Assembly: GCF_003254395.2 (NCBI RefSeq)
Contig: NC_037640.1
Coordinates: forward strand, 3,435,501-3,499,500
DNA from: Apis mellifera
Taxonomy: Eukaryota > Arthropoda > Insecta > Hymenoptera > Apidae
Reading direction: 5' to 3'
Length of the DNA: 64,000 nt
The translations under genes were made by a program, and so were the position numbers. Below are positions 24,588 to 36,891 of the stretch, one piece after another; the stretch's first letter is position 1, and every line of letters begins with the position of its first letter. A model generated the notes under the pieces. That model worked only from the letters and a program-made list of their open reading frames with translations, was not told where the DNA came from and ran no database searches.

Positions 24588-26474
24588 GAAACAACTCCCA
24601 ACGCGCCAAACGCCAAACCATTTCTTAATTGGACGCCTGAACAAGCAACAATATAAAACCGAAGTATTCATCGAAACCGAAAAAACCGTCCTATAGCGCC
24701 TGTTGTGCACATTGTCTGAATGCACGAGCTCGATTACCATGTATAAACCGAATGATTCATGATGATTCCCCGAGAAAAGATGTTCGAGTTATCTTCTTTT
24801 TCGAGCAATTAAACCCACCTTCGCCAATTATCATGAGCCAGATAGATCGGTTTGAGAATAAAGAGAGAGAGAGAATAAGAAATTTTCCCGTTTCCTCGTA
24901 GGTTTTCGGCCTACCCTTGACCATGACCGCGTTTCTCTTCACGTGCTCTTTCTCCTCTTCTTCTTCTTCTACCTACACGATCGGTGAATTACGTCAAGGG
25001 GCGCCCCCTCGTGCCCTGCTCGAGAAAGGTTAGGTCCATGATCTTACGTGCGTTTCCGCTCGAAGGTCGTTGCTACGTACATCAAAGTAAAGAAAGAAGG
25101 GGCGGTTATTCGGGGAACAAGGGGAGGTAATGGTGGAGGGGCCCTGGGTGGGGCTTCGAACTTGCCGATACACTCGGCAGAGTCAAGGCTCCGGCCCAAT
25201 TCGAGTTCGTAGACCTAGACGGACGGATAGGTCACACACACGCACGCCTTCCTTTCCTCTTCAGCTTAAGGCCTAAGGTCATTTACTTTTACCGAGCCAC
25301 CTTCAACGTGTCACCTTCGGGCCTTCGAATCTCCTTGTCCTTAAGCTCTAGGATTCGAGAGGAAAGAAGAGGAGGGGAGGGGAGGGAGAGTCTCTCGAGA
25401 TATAGGTATAATACGTGGAAATGATCGCGATAAACCGGTGTTTCCTGCGTGATCGCGGACGCAGGTGCAGGAAAACGGCGACCTATATTTCGACACGCCA
25501 CTTTGCCCTTCGAGAGCTGCCCGGTAAATTATTAAACAAACGCGTGCCGCAATAATCGGGCAGGAGCGGATCAAGGACGATCGGGGGCGACCGTGTTTGT
25601 TTACCTTACCCGGTAAAAAATAATTGCAACGCTGTCGACACGCGCCACCACAACAACCGACCTTTGTTTTTGGATGTCGCGTAACGTGTATATACTTATG
25701 ATATGTACGCAACAAACGCGAGCTGGTTGCGTGAAAACGTAAACACAGATGCGAACTTCGCTCTTGAAAACCAGACGGTTACGTGCGTTCTTATCGAACG
25801 CCACATAATTGATGTCATATTAAAAAATATATAATGTTATGGAAATAAACGGATCGATTGTGCGCCAAGAAATGCGCGCACACATGGAATGAAAATTATA
25901 GTTTTAAGAAAAAGAAGAACAATTACGAACGATTTGGAAACAAGTCGCGAGCCTCGATTTTCTCGAAATCTTTGAAAACGAGCGTTAGTTCAATGGTTAA
26001 TGATCATCGTCGATCACTCGAGTTGCGAGAAGGACGACGGCAATACAGAGAGAAATGGAAAGAAACGAGTATTCGATCGTAGGTTATCCGCAGAAGAGGG
26101 AACGGATTAAGAGCCGTGATGAATCGAGAGAGGAGGAGGAGGAGGAGCGTTACAGAGCGTTCCACGTGGTATCAAACTTCAGGGACGTTGGTATATATGG
26201 GGCGCGAGGCTACGGGGCCCTTATACCGCGCTGGTGTATCTCAATATTTATCGAATGTATACCGCGTGATGCTAAACACCGGACGGTTTTGGCCCTCGGC
26301 CCTGAGCAACCAACGAAGGTCATCCGCTTAACCGCCGATAGCACTAGCCGAGAGAATTAGAGAGAACGCGAAACTCGCGTGCAACTATAAATCTCATAAC
26401 TATATTAAAGAGTCGCGAAGTTTTCTGAGTTGAAGCCAAGCGAAGAATGATGGGAGAGATCGAGAAAGAGCGAA

Positions 26475-26477
<3 letters not shown>

Positions 26478-26510
<33 letters not shown>

Positions 26511-26516
26511 GAGAGA
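26478..26516. repeat. (GA)n tract
   Basis: A GA-dinucleotide tract with few interruptions, one of many in this half of the window. Others lie near 10571-10594, 31859-31881 and 32306-32325. In insects such tracts can bind GAGA-type factors; that role is inference. Confidence 0.8.
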
Positions 26517-29500
26517 AATGAAAGACTGAGATGGTTGAGGGCCGAAGGTTGGTCCGGGCTGAAAATACTTGGACAAAATATAGTTGCGTTTTATTTCTAC
26601 GCGCGTGAATACATGCACAAGTGCATACGAGATCCGCGTATTCGGCTGCTTTGTCTGTTTACATCGATTACATCCGAGCGATATGAAATTAGAAAAATCT
26701 ATACTCTAAATATATCCCTATATACGTGAAATCTCTATCTTTTATCATTTTACGCGAAAATCGATTCGAATCCGAAAGATATATTTAACGCGATTCGTCA
26801 CAATTCTATCAATTTCTCTCGCAGCATTCGCGATAAATGCAAACCATTTCGTTTCCCCCGTTCAATCGTATAGCCAATATTGTATAGATTTGCAAAAGAT
26901 AAGGATCGACGCGTGTGTATATATATACAGCAAGTTGTTTCCTGCATGATATCTTCGCTCGAATCATCAGAGACGGTTACGATAATTTTATATAATCGAT
27001 ACAATAGTAACGCGAGCTATGCTATAGTTGCGAGAAGACGAAGAGAGAGAGAAAAGGTAGACGAGTTGAGAAGAGAGAAGTGTATCGATTCGTAAAACGC
27101 TATTTACAATCGCGTCCATAAACTGACGCAGAAAACCGAGGCGTACACCATAGAATTTAATCGTTTTTATGTAAACCGATACCTCGTGGTACACCGAACC
27201 ATAATGCGTGATCACTTCCTTGATCGTATGCGATTACCGTCCGGTTGCTCATTTTCACCCCGGCCGAACGAACCGTCACCATCGTTCCGCGAGATTCGCT
27301 TTTACCCGGAGAAAAGATTTCGTTAGGTAATCCCGTCGAAGACATTCGATCGCGGCGCTTTCATTAAATCACTATTATTGCTTCGCGTCTCGCACTCCTC
27401 CATTTGTCAAACGGGCTCGTGTAGGTGGTATTCAAACGCGTTCGACTTTACCGCCATCTCTGACTATCACCAATCACAGAAGCAAGCATACTTCGAATCG
27501 CTGTTCAATCCTTTTTACATAACGCGGTGTATTCGATTACTACTTCTTTTAACTAATCAATGTTAATTTCTCTTACCTCTGTATATCCCGATTTACGATG
27601 ACGATTTATGACGCTTGACGTCGAAGAAAATATAGACTGGACGTGGATACTTTCGACGCACACCGATTTCTATTGCACACACTCTACTACTGACCGTTGG
27701 TATCCCCAACCTGTTTCCTTCTCTCTTCCTTCTACTTCCACTTCAATCCCACTTCTTCCGAGTCACCGAAAACATAAACAATTTTTCGTCCGATTATTTG
27801 GCCGCACGATGACCACAAGTCACCTTCGACTCGTCGAAAGAAAGAGAGAGAACGAAAAAAGACGTTACGAACTTGGGTCGCGCAGGTATTCTGATTGGGA
27901 AGCGCGCGCAACGTATCAACACGACGGGTCGCGACGTAAAAAAGTTTTGTTTTCAACTAAACAATGGTGATTCTACGCGCACGCATAATCTGTTGTAACT
28001 GTTCCTTCACGTGCGATTTAAGAAGAAAGAAGCGGCCATGTCTCTACTTCTGATTCAACGACAAAACGAACCGCACAGAATCTTTAACACAGTCCGATCA
28101 GTACGATGGCGTGCAACTACTCGAGTCAAAATCGAGTCCGGTGGGCGCAGAGTGACGCGCAGCCGTGGTATACTGTCGACCGCGGGAAATTCAGGAAGCT
28201 CGTGCCGCTTAATGATGGCGTATGATTATGCGCTCGCGATGCTTCGCGTTTCACGGTGGTCTCTTTTCCTCTTCGACAACTCTCTCGAAATCCTTTCTCC
28301 TGTACGCGGAGGGGTTCGTAGCGAAGGGGAAAGAAGACGGATTGCGTGACACGAGGCGTACGAGTCTTTGGCCGAAGCGCGAAGGAACACTGAACGTAAC
28401 GCGCGAGCAGCGAACCTCGGTTTGCCTAGCCTAGCCGCCACTAAACGCCACTATCCTAGGTTAGACACGCTCGCGACACTCTCCCTCCTCCCCCTCCCCC
28501 TCGCCATTCCCCTCTGCCATTCCACTCCTAGCTCGCGCTTCTTCTTCCTCTTTCGCACCAACGTGCTCTCCCTCTCTTTGTCTTTCTCCCATCTGTCCTG
28601 CTCTCGCTTCACCGATCTTGCATCTTTCTCGAACTCTAGGGATCTATGTACATAGAGTACGGGGGGTACACACGCCGTGTGGATTCGGAGCGGTTGACTG
28701 GTGGGGGTTCGTAAGGCCATAGCCACGGCCACCGAGTCGCATACACTCGCAAACCCAGCAGCAGGCGCATGCACGCACGTATATACACACATATTGCGAA
28801 TAGCGCACACTGACGGAACGAGCGTTGTCGCTTCGTTTCTCGCGTGTGCGGGCTCACGAGCGCGCACACGATTCTAGACTCTCTAGAGCGCTTCGTCGAT
28901 CTCGTGTATCGTCCGTGTATCGTTGTCGCACGGAAGCATTTCGCGGGACTATTTTATAACCGGAATCGCAAGCGCGAGTTAACGAGAAAGTGGAATTGCT
29001 TGTCTTTTTTTCCCACCTCTATTTAATGCCCGTTGAATTATACGACGTTTCGATATAAAAATACGAGTTAACCGAATTAAGAAAAAAGAGAAAAGAGAGA
29101 GAGAGAAAAAAATATGAATTAAGAATAACGAAAACGGTCCAATTGTAAAGGCGTTATCGCATCCAAGCTACAAATATACCGTAGATTCGCACGTGCATAC
29201 GCGAGAAGAGTCGAGAGGCAGTGTATATGCTCCGTATGTAATTTGTTCTATATTCAAGGGGCACTCTGTCGCGCGTATGTGTCGTCGCATAGCCCATATG
29301 TGCACAGGGAATACATGTCTTCATGGACGCGAGGGTGTACAAGAATGTAACCACCGTGCGACTGAATGCAACAAGGCACACAATGTCTTCCTCGACCAAC
29401 GTCCGTTCTCTCCAAGCATGTGCAGAACGCGTTGGCATTCAAATGACTATTTACACGCCTTGTTATTACGATGAACGGAACGAAACGCGCAGCGTTCGCT

Positions 29501-32056
29501 TTATCGAAATCCGTTTGAAAATCGGTACGAAGTTGCAAATCGTTCTTTTACATATTCGCGACGGGGACACGTATATATATATATATATGCACGCTTATGC
29601 ACTCTCTATACGAGCAAAAACTATTCAAACGGCACACGGAAACGAGGCGTCGTACTTTTCATTCGACGGCTAAAGTCGAAGCGCGATTCGTACGCGAACA
29701 AAAGCGAAATAAATTTCCCCTTTTCCTCGCCGACCAATTTATATATATGAGATTTAAAGGGTTCGTCTCGTTTTTTTTTATAACGCACGATGATGCTCGA
29801 GTAAATATTCGAGATTAGAAGAGTGTACATTTAATGATCGTCGATACGATACGAAATCGTCGATTGTTCAAATGCAGTTGTCATTACAATTGCCGCAAAT
29901 TGCCGTAATTAACCTTAGATGGTAGGCGTGATCGATCGATTCGAAATGACAATTCTCGTTATCTCTGACACATTATGCATATGTGTAAACGTTATTTTTT
30001 TTTTCGTATATTATATAATAAAATAAAAAAAATTTTCTTTTTTTTTTTCCACCATACATGTAACGTTTACAACGACGATTCGCGTAGTTCCAAGGAACGA
30101 GAACAAAAAGGCAAACGCGGAATCGGAGCGTGTATGTAGGGCTAAGGGTAAAGTGAGTAGTGGGACTCCGAGTTTGGTCAGACAGGCAGCGTTAATCCAC
30201 GTTCACCGTGTTAGGTTCTCTCGATGGTTGCCACGGATGGCGGAGCCGATTCCCGAGACTTTCTAACGAAAGTGCAAGTCTTTTCTTCTAGCCGACATAC
30301 CGCGCAACCGTCCTCGACGCGACTTTCGCGCGTTTTCCGCGGTTTCCCGCCGAGGACGAACTCGAAACTCTTCCGGACTGAGTCACTACTCGCAATATTC
30401 TCAACGGCGTTTCTTCTTGAAAAATAAGATAAAACGTTACAACAAACTTTAATCGTCCTTTTAGTAAAATAAATTAACACGACGCGAATTATTAAAATAA
30501 TACAAGGAAAAGAAAAAGGGAATACGAGAGATCGGTCACGTATACGAAATATGCAAAAGAGGAGCAGAATCCGAATTAGGAAGTGGCGATCGGCCTTCGC
30601 TTCGATTCACGAATTCAAAAAGCAAAAATTTCTAACATTTGAACGTGGCGAGGAGAGGCCGCCTGCGGCACACAGTCAAGGTCTCGGCTCTCTTTGCCGT
30701 GACATAAATATTCGGGGGCCTTTTGGGCCCACGTTGATTCCTCGTGCTGCCCGAGTTGGCTGAACTTGCTGAGCCCCGAGCGAAAGAAGGAGAAAGAGAA
30801 AGAGAAAGAGAGAGAAAACGTGAAGAGTGACAGGAGGGGAGAGAAAGAGCGGCGGAGGAGCCTTGCTTCGTAATCGTCTTCACCGGGAAACGGACGACCC
30901 TGAATAGGAACTCAAAAGATTAAGCCATCATCCTCATCAGGACCTTCTCCTCTCCTCCACTATTTTTAAAAGTGCAAACAATTCTATTCAACGTGACGAA
31001 TCGCTATCACGCGAGCATCATCATCATCATCATTGCACAGCGACAATAATAATACAAATGGAGAATATAATTAAAAGTATCCTTCACGCTTCTTTTTCCC
31101 CGACGCGCGCGTAGATTAACCTATAGTAACGTGGAATACGTGGAAATACATTCTTCAAGAGTAAAAGTTTGAAGAACCGATGATTGGTAAAATAAATTTC
31201 CGTCCGATTGTACATATAAAGAAGAAAGAAAGAAGAAGAGGAAGAAGAAGAAAAAAATAATAAACGGTCGATCGGTTCGTTCTGGCTGTTCCTAACTCAA
31301 TGACATTCAAAAGCTGACGCATAAAGAATCGAGCGTAGTCCGATAGCGATGCAGTTTGCACCAAAGCATTAAAGCATCGCACGACACGCGCGCGCGCGCG
31401 CCTAGCATACGTTTTTCACGTGCATACTCGCCTCGGCAAAGTGTGTTGTTTCGTATACTAGGACTTAATAAACTTTCACTGGCCTCTCACGCGGTTCTCT
31501 TTCTTCTCCCTCCGATGTGCTCGGCTTCCAACAGCCATAAATTCGGTAACCTCCTCCGCGAGGCACCGCCTCCTCCTCCTTCTCCTCCTCCATTTCAGTG
31601 TCCCCGTCCTTGTTCGCTCCATTGGAATCCACAGCCGAGAAATAAAGAAACCGAGGCGATGAATTCTACTTCTTCTAATATATAAATAAATGCACCTCAA
31701 AGGCTCCCCACTTCCGTTCCGTTCTCTCTCTCTCTCTCTCTTTCTCTCTCTAGGTTCTTCTCTCACCCGCGCAACTCGCGCGTGGGACGTTGCCCCATTA
31801 GCGAAGCAGATATAAGTGCTTGCGAGAACGTAGTCAATTTAACGAGGTTAAAAAAAGGAGAGAGAGAGAGAGAGAGAGAGAAAAGATCCTCTCTCTCTCC
31901 CCACGCCTGATGGCAGAGAGTTCGCGTACGGCTTCCCAGAAGACAGCCAGACCGCACGCGTTTGCGTAAAACTACTGGCGTACTGCCGTTCCACCAATCA
32001 CTCTCGCTTTTCACCTGGCCGGTTGACAAAGATTCTCGGGGAACGATCGTGAGATT

Positions 32057-32103
32057 AGATATGTATATATATATGTATATGTATATATATACACATATAT
32101 ATT
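32057..32103. repeat. TATATG/TA-rich tandem repeat
   Basis: An irregular array of TA and GTATA units in the gene-poor region. Confidence 0.8.
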
Positions 32104-32566
32104 AGTATCGATGCGATATATTCGCTTCCTAAATATTCGAAACGTTAAATCAATCTCGGTTTTCGTGCACTTGGTTCAACTGGAGGAGAAAGTTGAAACG
32201 GTCGAGGAGCTATGACGTTTCTCTCCTCCGCGATGTTTCCGTATCTGTGCGGAGAATCGCTCTTCTTTCGAACAGGGATATATCAGACCTGCAATCAGAA
32301 AGGAAGAGAGAGAGAGAGAGAGAGATGAGAATGATAAACTCTCACTTTTTACCTTCTGAAAAAGAAAAAAAGAAGAGGAGGAGAAGGAAGGTGGCGGCGA
32401 TCTCTCTCTCTCTCGTCGATCGGTGTTCGCGTCCACCCGGTCCAAGATCGGTGTTAACGCACGATTAGTGGGTCAGTGTCAGTCAACGACATCGGTTCAC
32501 TCCCAGGCCAGATTCAAAGTCAGGAAAGGAGGCTAACTATCGTGAGCCGAATGTCGCGCGCGGCGG

Positions 32567-32605
32567 GGCCACTGGCCAATATTTGGGCCAATGTTAACGT
32601 TGGCC
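32567..32605. promoter_or_regulatory. GGCCA cluster with near-perfect 20-bp palindrome
   Basis: In 39 bases the word GGCCA occurs three times forward and TGGCC once at the end. The last 20 bases (32586-32605) form a palindrome with a single mismatched pair, centred on GTTAAC. GGCCAAT words overlap the CCAAT consensus of NF-Y. The element stands just before a TATATA run at 32608-32625. It may be a promoter or enhancer core; no transcript is identified. Confidence 0.35.
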
Positions 32606-34636
32606 TGTATATATATATATATATACCGATTGCCTAATACCACCATCTGATAATCGGTTGGAAGGGACTATTCCATCTGTACACGAAATTTCATTCCATT
32701 ACTCATACATCTCGCGAACCTTTCAAGGATCGTTGTTTCGAAGATTAAAATTATCGGGGAAGGAGAAAGGAAATTTTTCGTCGAAAAGGAAAAAACGCGG
32801 CGAGAGTGGAAAAGCAGCTTGAGAGCAGCTTTCGAGAGTAATTTTTCATCGCAGTGAAACAACGTATGCACTATGTTGGTGTCTATCGCAGTCGGTGTCT
32901 ACTACCACTTTCACTTTCAACAGTAGTAGTAGTACGTCTCGATACGTCGTCTGAAAAAAATATTATTTAATAACTAAGGGCGTGAGTCCATTCGAAAGTA
33001 AGAGTGATATTTTTTTTTTTATATATCCGAAAGCAACTCGGTTTTCTCTTTTTTCGAAAAATCCGTCCACGAAAAAATAATTGCATCGAGATGAAAGCTG
33101 GCGATGGGGGATTCGTGAGTGAAGCCAATTTTCGTGTCGAGCTTCCGTTTTTTTACTGGCGGAAGTGGATCAACGACTGTTGGTATTCGGAAGTCATTAT
33201 CATAATTCGATCGGAGGAGACTTTGAAAATCTCGGTCGATCCACGTTACATATCCCCAGGAATTCGATGTGCAATAACGCGTGTAATCGCGCTAATTACC
33301 ATATACGATTCTTCCTCGACGAATCCTCTCGAAACCGGTTAATTTTCGGTCGAGAAAAATCTTCCTTCTCCCCCGAACGACTTTTCGAATCCGTGGATAG
33401 ACTCTCTCGGAAATACGCTCGCCAAGAGTGGCTCGCTCTTAATGTCCGTGTGCCTTGTGACCCGTGGTGCAAACTAAAACCCACCGGAGAAAGTTGCCGG
33501 ATACTTTCTCGCGGCTCAGCTGCCTCCTTTGCGCGTTGCAGTCGGTTAAATGGCCCCACGTATCGATGCGATCGCTCGAGACCGACCAATTGCCTCCAAT
33601 TCACCGTGTTTACAAGCCCCAAAATTCAAAGAGAGGAATCGTGAGATAGAAGAGATTCACGGATGTTTTTCGAGATAAAATAAAAAATAATCGAGAAAGA
33701 AATATTACCAGTGGAGATGCTCGAGAATAATTCGTTCGATCTTGCAATTATCTTTCTTCTCTTTTTTCGAGAAAAATCTGATTTAAATTCAGATTTGAAG
33801 GATATTCACGTATGATTCATCGAACAATTAATCTAAGACGGTTTCCTCTCCTCTTTCCCTCCGCAATGATCGCCGTGGCGGGTTTGGGACACCCTGTATA
33901 CACTTGGAGAGGTTCGAGAGAAACGCTACCAGTAATATCGGGATGAATAGCGCGGATGCGCGGCAAGAATGGATCAAGAAGGGACCGAGGGGAAAAATAT
34001 CGAACCATTCTTGGCCAGTCTTACTCAAGGCTCGAGGCATTCAGCCGCTTCGCGGGCCAGCGACTTGATTTACTCGTTCGAGGGAACTCCGACTCGCCCG
34101 CGCTTTATATACACGTACACGCACACGTCGGGGAAAAGGTATACCCCGTATATCGCTCTATGTATAACCGAGCTATTATACTCGCAGGTACATCGCCGGG
34201 GTACGCGTGGTCGTCGTAGTCGAGGAGGAAAATCTCTGGTCCTCCTACGCCCGTTCGTTAACTATTCATGCGCGTATAGCCCGCGGTCGGCCGTGATGAA
34301 TTGGAAGTTACGCGTGGTGCGCAAAAAAAGGAGAAAAGGAAAAATTATTATTTAGCCGGCCGCCGTATATAGTCGCAATAAGTCATCCCCGGTTTCGACC
34401 CGTTTCTGCTGGTCGAGTTAAGGAGGAGGAGATCTCGGTTCGAAACGATAACGAGGGAGCAACCTCTTATCATCCTTCGTCACGTGATTTTTTCTCTTTT
34501 TTTCTTCGACGCTCGTCTTGCGACACTTGTTAACTCGTAGACTCTGGATTGGATTATTCTTTTTTTTTTTACTTCTGAGACGAGAGAGGGGAGGGGAATA
34601 TTTTCGTGGATGCACCTCGGAGGATGCAACCAAGCG

Positions 34637-34688
34637 TGACGTAGCTTTCGCGCTGGAAACTGTGTGACGTCACTCATTCGATGACGTG
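34637..34688. promoter_or_regulatory. Cluster of three CRE-like sites
   Basis: TGACGTA at 34637-34643, the full palindromic CRE TGACGTCA at 34665-34672 and TGACGTG at 34682-34688 lie within 52 bp. Such spacing of CREB/ATF half-sites is typical of inducible promoters. About 50 bp downstream are the words ACTATAATGC. No coding start is recognised nearby. Confidence 0.4.
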
Positions 34689-36765
34689 TGGTCAACCGCG
34701 GTCAATGCACCAGGCCGACGTTTCTTGCAGGGCACTATAATGCTCGGTTCACTGGCGTCGGGCTTGTGTGCGTTTGTTCATGTACACAGGGCTGCGCCGC
34801 GGTGCATGTACGCGCGTTACACCGCAAAATACCGGGTGTTCGTATAAAATTCTCTTCACTTTGTGAGTGTTCCTAAGAGAGAAACGGCAAGATTCAGGGA
34901 TCCTATTCATCCTTTCTCTCTCTCTCTCTCTCTATTTTTGTCTCTCTCGTCTATCTGGACGTACGAGCAAGGATGAGAGGAACGGCTGCGTTTCCAACCA
35001 TCGAAGAAGAGATCGGTTTTGAACGCGCGATCGTGGACGCATTAACGATTCATACGCGGCATCGGTGGGTGTCGTTTGAAATTCCTGCAGCGTGCCATGC
35101 TTATGCCAACATCAAAAATTCATGCACGTCGTTGACTCTGCTACCCTATATCCCTGCTTAATGAAGGTGCCGTTTATATTCCTTTCTCTCTGTTCGCGAT
35201 TTATCGTAAAAATATAAATATCGAAACGTGTACCGTTCGAAAATCGAAATTCCCTTCTTTTCTTCGTAGAAACAGCTACAAGATTAAAGGCCTGTTGATT
35301 AATTATCACGAGTCATTGTCTTGAATCGAGGATCGAAAAGCCTTTTCTTTTTTCCCTCACCTTCGTCGTAGGACAATAATGGCCTACTAATTATACACGA
35401 GTGTCATTTTTTCCAGCCTCATTGTCGTCTAATCGTTCGCGATCGCTGACAAAAATACGCGCCCACGTGAGTCGACGCCTACACCCACCCGTTTCGAGTG
35501 TATAGGTGCGGATCGGACAGTAGTGGATGACGCGAGTTATCGGGCAAGTAGAATGGTCCGCAATACGGTCGGCCAAGTTCCGATAATCGATCATCGTGTG
35601 CGCGTGTACAGCGATTGTTTACGAAGTGAGGGAGAAGGTGAAGGAAAATCACGATCACGTCGCGCAATGAGGAAAAAGACTTCTGAGTGAACGTTCGAGC
35701 TGCAATGCTCAATCATCTGCCGAGAGATGAGAGAGTATCTGGAAAAAAAAGAGAGAGAAAATGTAAGAGAGAGGGGGATGGAAAAGAGACGAATGTTGTA
35801 CTTGATTTATACTTTTCGGCGATTCGTTTCTGAATTGCGTGAGATAGGAATCTAGGAGACAAAGAGAGGAATTCGACAAGAACAAATCTGTTGCGTAACG
35901 AACGGTTTTACTTTTAGGTACGTTGTTGTCTTCAAACAAGGTACATAATGGTTCCGTAAAACGTTTAACCGTTTAATCTTATCGAGATTCGTGGAATTTC
36001 AACAACGATACCTTTCGTCGATACCTTTTGTCGAAAAAATGTCATGTAACGGAAAGCATGTGTAACGAAACGCCGTTGCGTAAGAGGGAAGGAGAGAAGA
36101 AAAAAAGGAAGAAAGAAACTATTACTATTAATCCTTCAACGATTCCAGAGCCCTGCTACTAATATATCCCTCATCGGCCAAAGAAATCCGTGTGTACGCC
36201 ACGCGAACGAACGACACGCGCTTGTCTTCCGTGCTTTCTAAAATCGTAGCTCGCCTCGACACTTTGAACGGAATTAATTTTCCCGCCATCTCTCGAGATA
36301 TCCCAATGCGCATGCTTGAAAGACAAGCGAAACGATCTAGATAGACCACCTTCGTTTCGGGAATCACTGCAATCCCCCTACAAAAATAAAATTTCTGTAA
36401 TATACATCGAATGATAAATTAAAACTTTCGAAAAAGGGACTCTCTATATCGAGAATTTACGAAAAATGCTCGCCTATAGGAAAATAAGTATACGTACGAA
36501 ACGAAAATTTACGAACAGCAAGTTTAGCTGAACGTACGCAGAAGCCGCGTCAGCTAATAGTAAACGTAACGTAAGAGGATCGTGATCCATAAGGAAGAAA
36601 GTTGGGTGGAAGAATGTCGGGGCGTTCCTCTTTTCCCCTTTTTTTTTTTTTTTCGTCGTGCGAGAAGAGTGCTTTTCGTGAAATTCGTCCAAGAGAGTTC
36701 TCGCGGGAGAGACGGAAAGAGAGACGTGACTTTAGCCGTAAGCCCGTAGGTAGGCCGCACAGAGC

Positions 36766-36891
36766 ATGGACAAGCAAGTCGAGTTGAGAGGCGCGGACGG
36801 GCGGTCAGAGACCCCGCAGGGCCGGCGCAAACAGTACAGCATTACCCACTCGCTCGTTCTATCGCAACCTGGACCCAACAATGCTCAATAA
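36766..36891 (+). CDS. Possible small ORF, 41 codons, unrecognised
   Basis: An ATG at 36766 opens 41 codons to TAA at 36889-36891, with balanced residue use (it contains RRKQYSITHSLVLSQPG) unlike the repeat-derived frames around it. It begins just after a CpG-rich stretch. I recognise no family and saw no in-phase partner exon. It may be chance. Confidence 0.15.
   Translation: MDKQVELRGADGRSETPQGRRKQYSITHSLVLSQPGPNNAQ

Noticed and set aside
33887..33902. GGGACACCCTGTATAC, a word often seen near insect transposon ends
   Set aside because: There is no matching terminal repeat, target-site duplication or transposase remnant around it.
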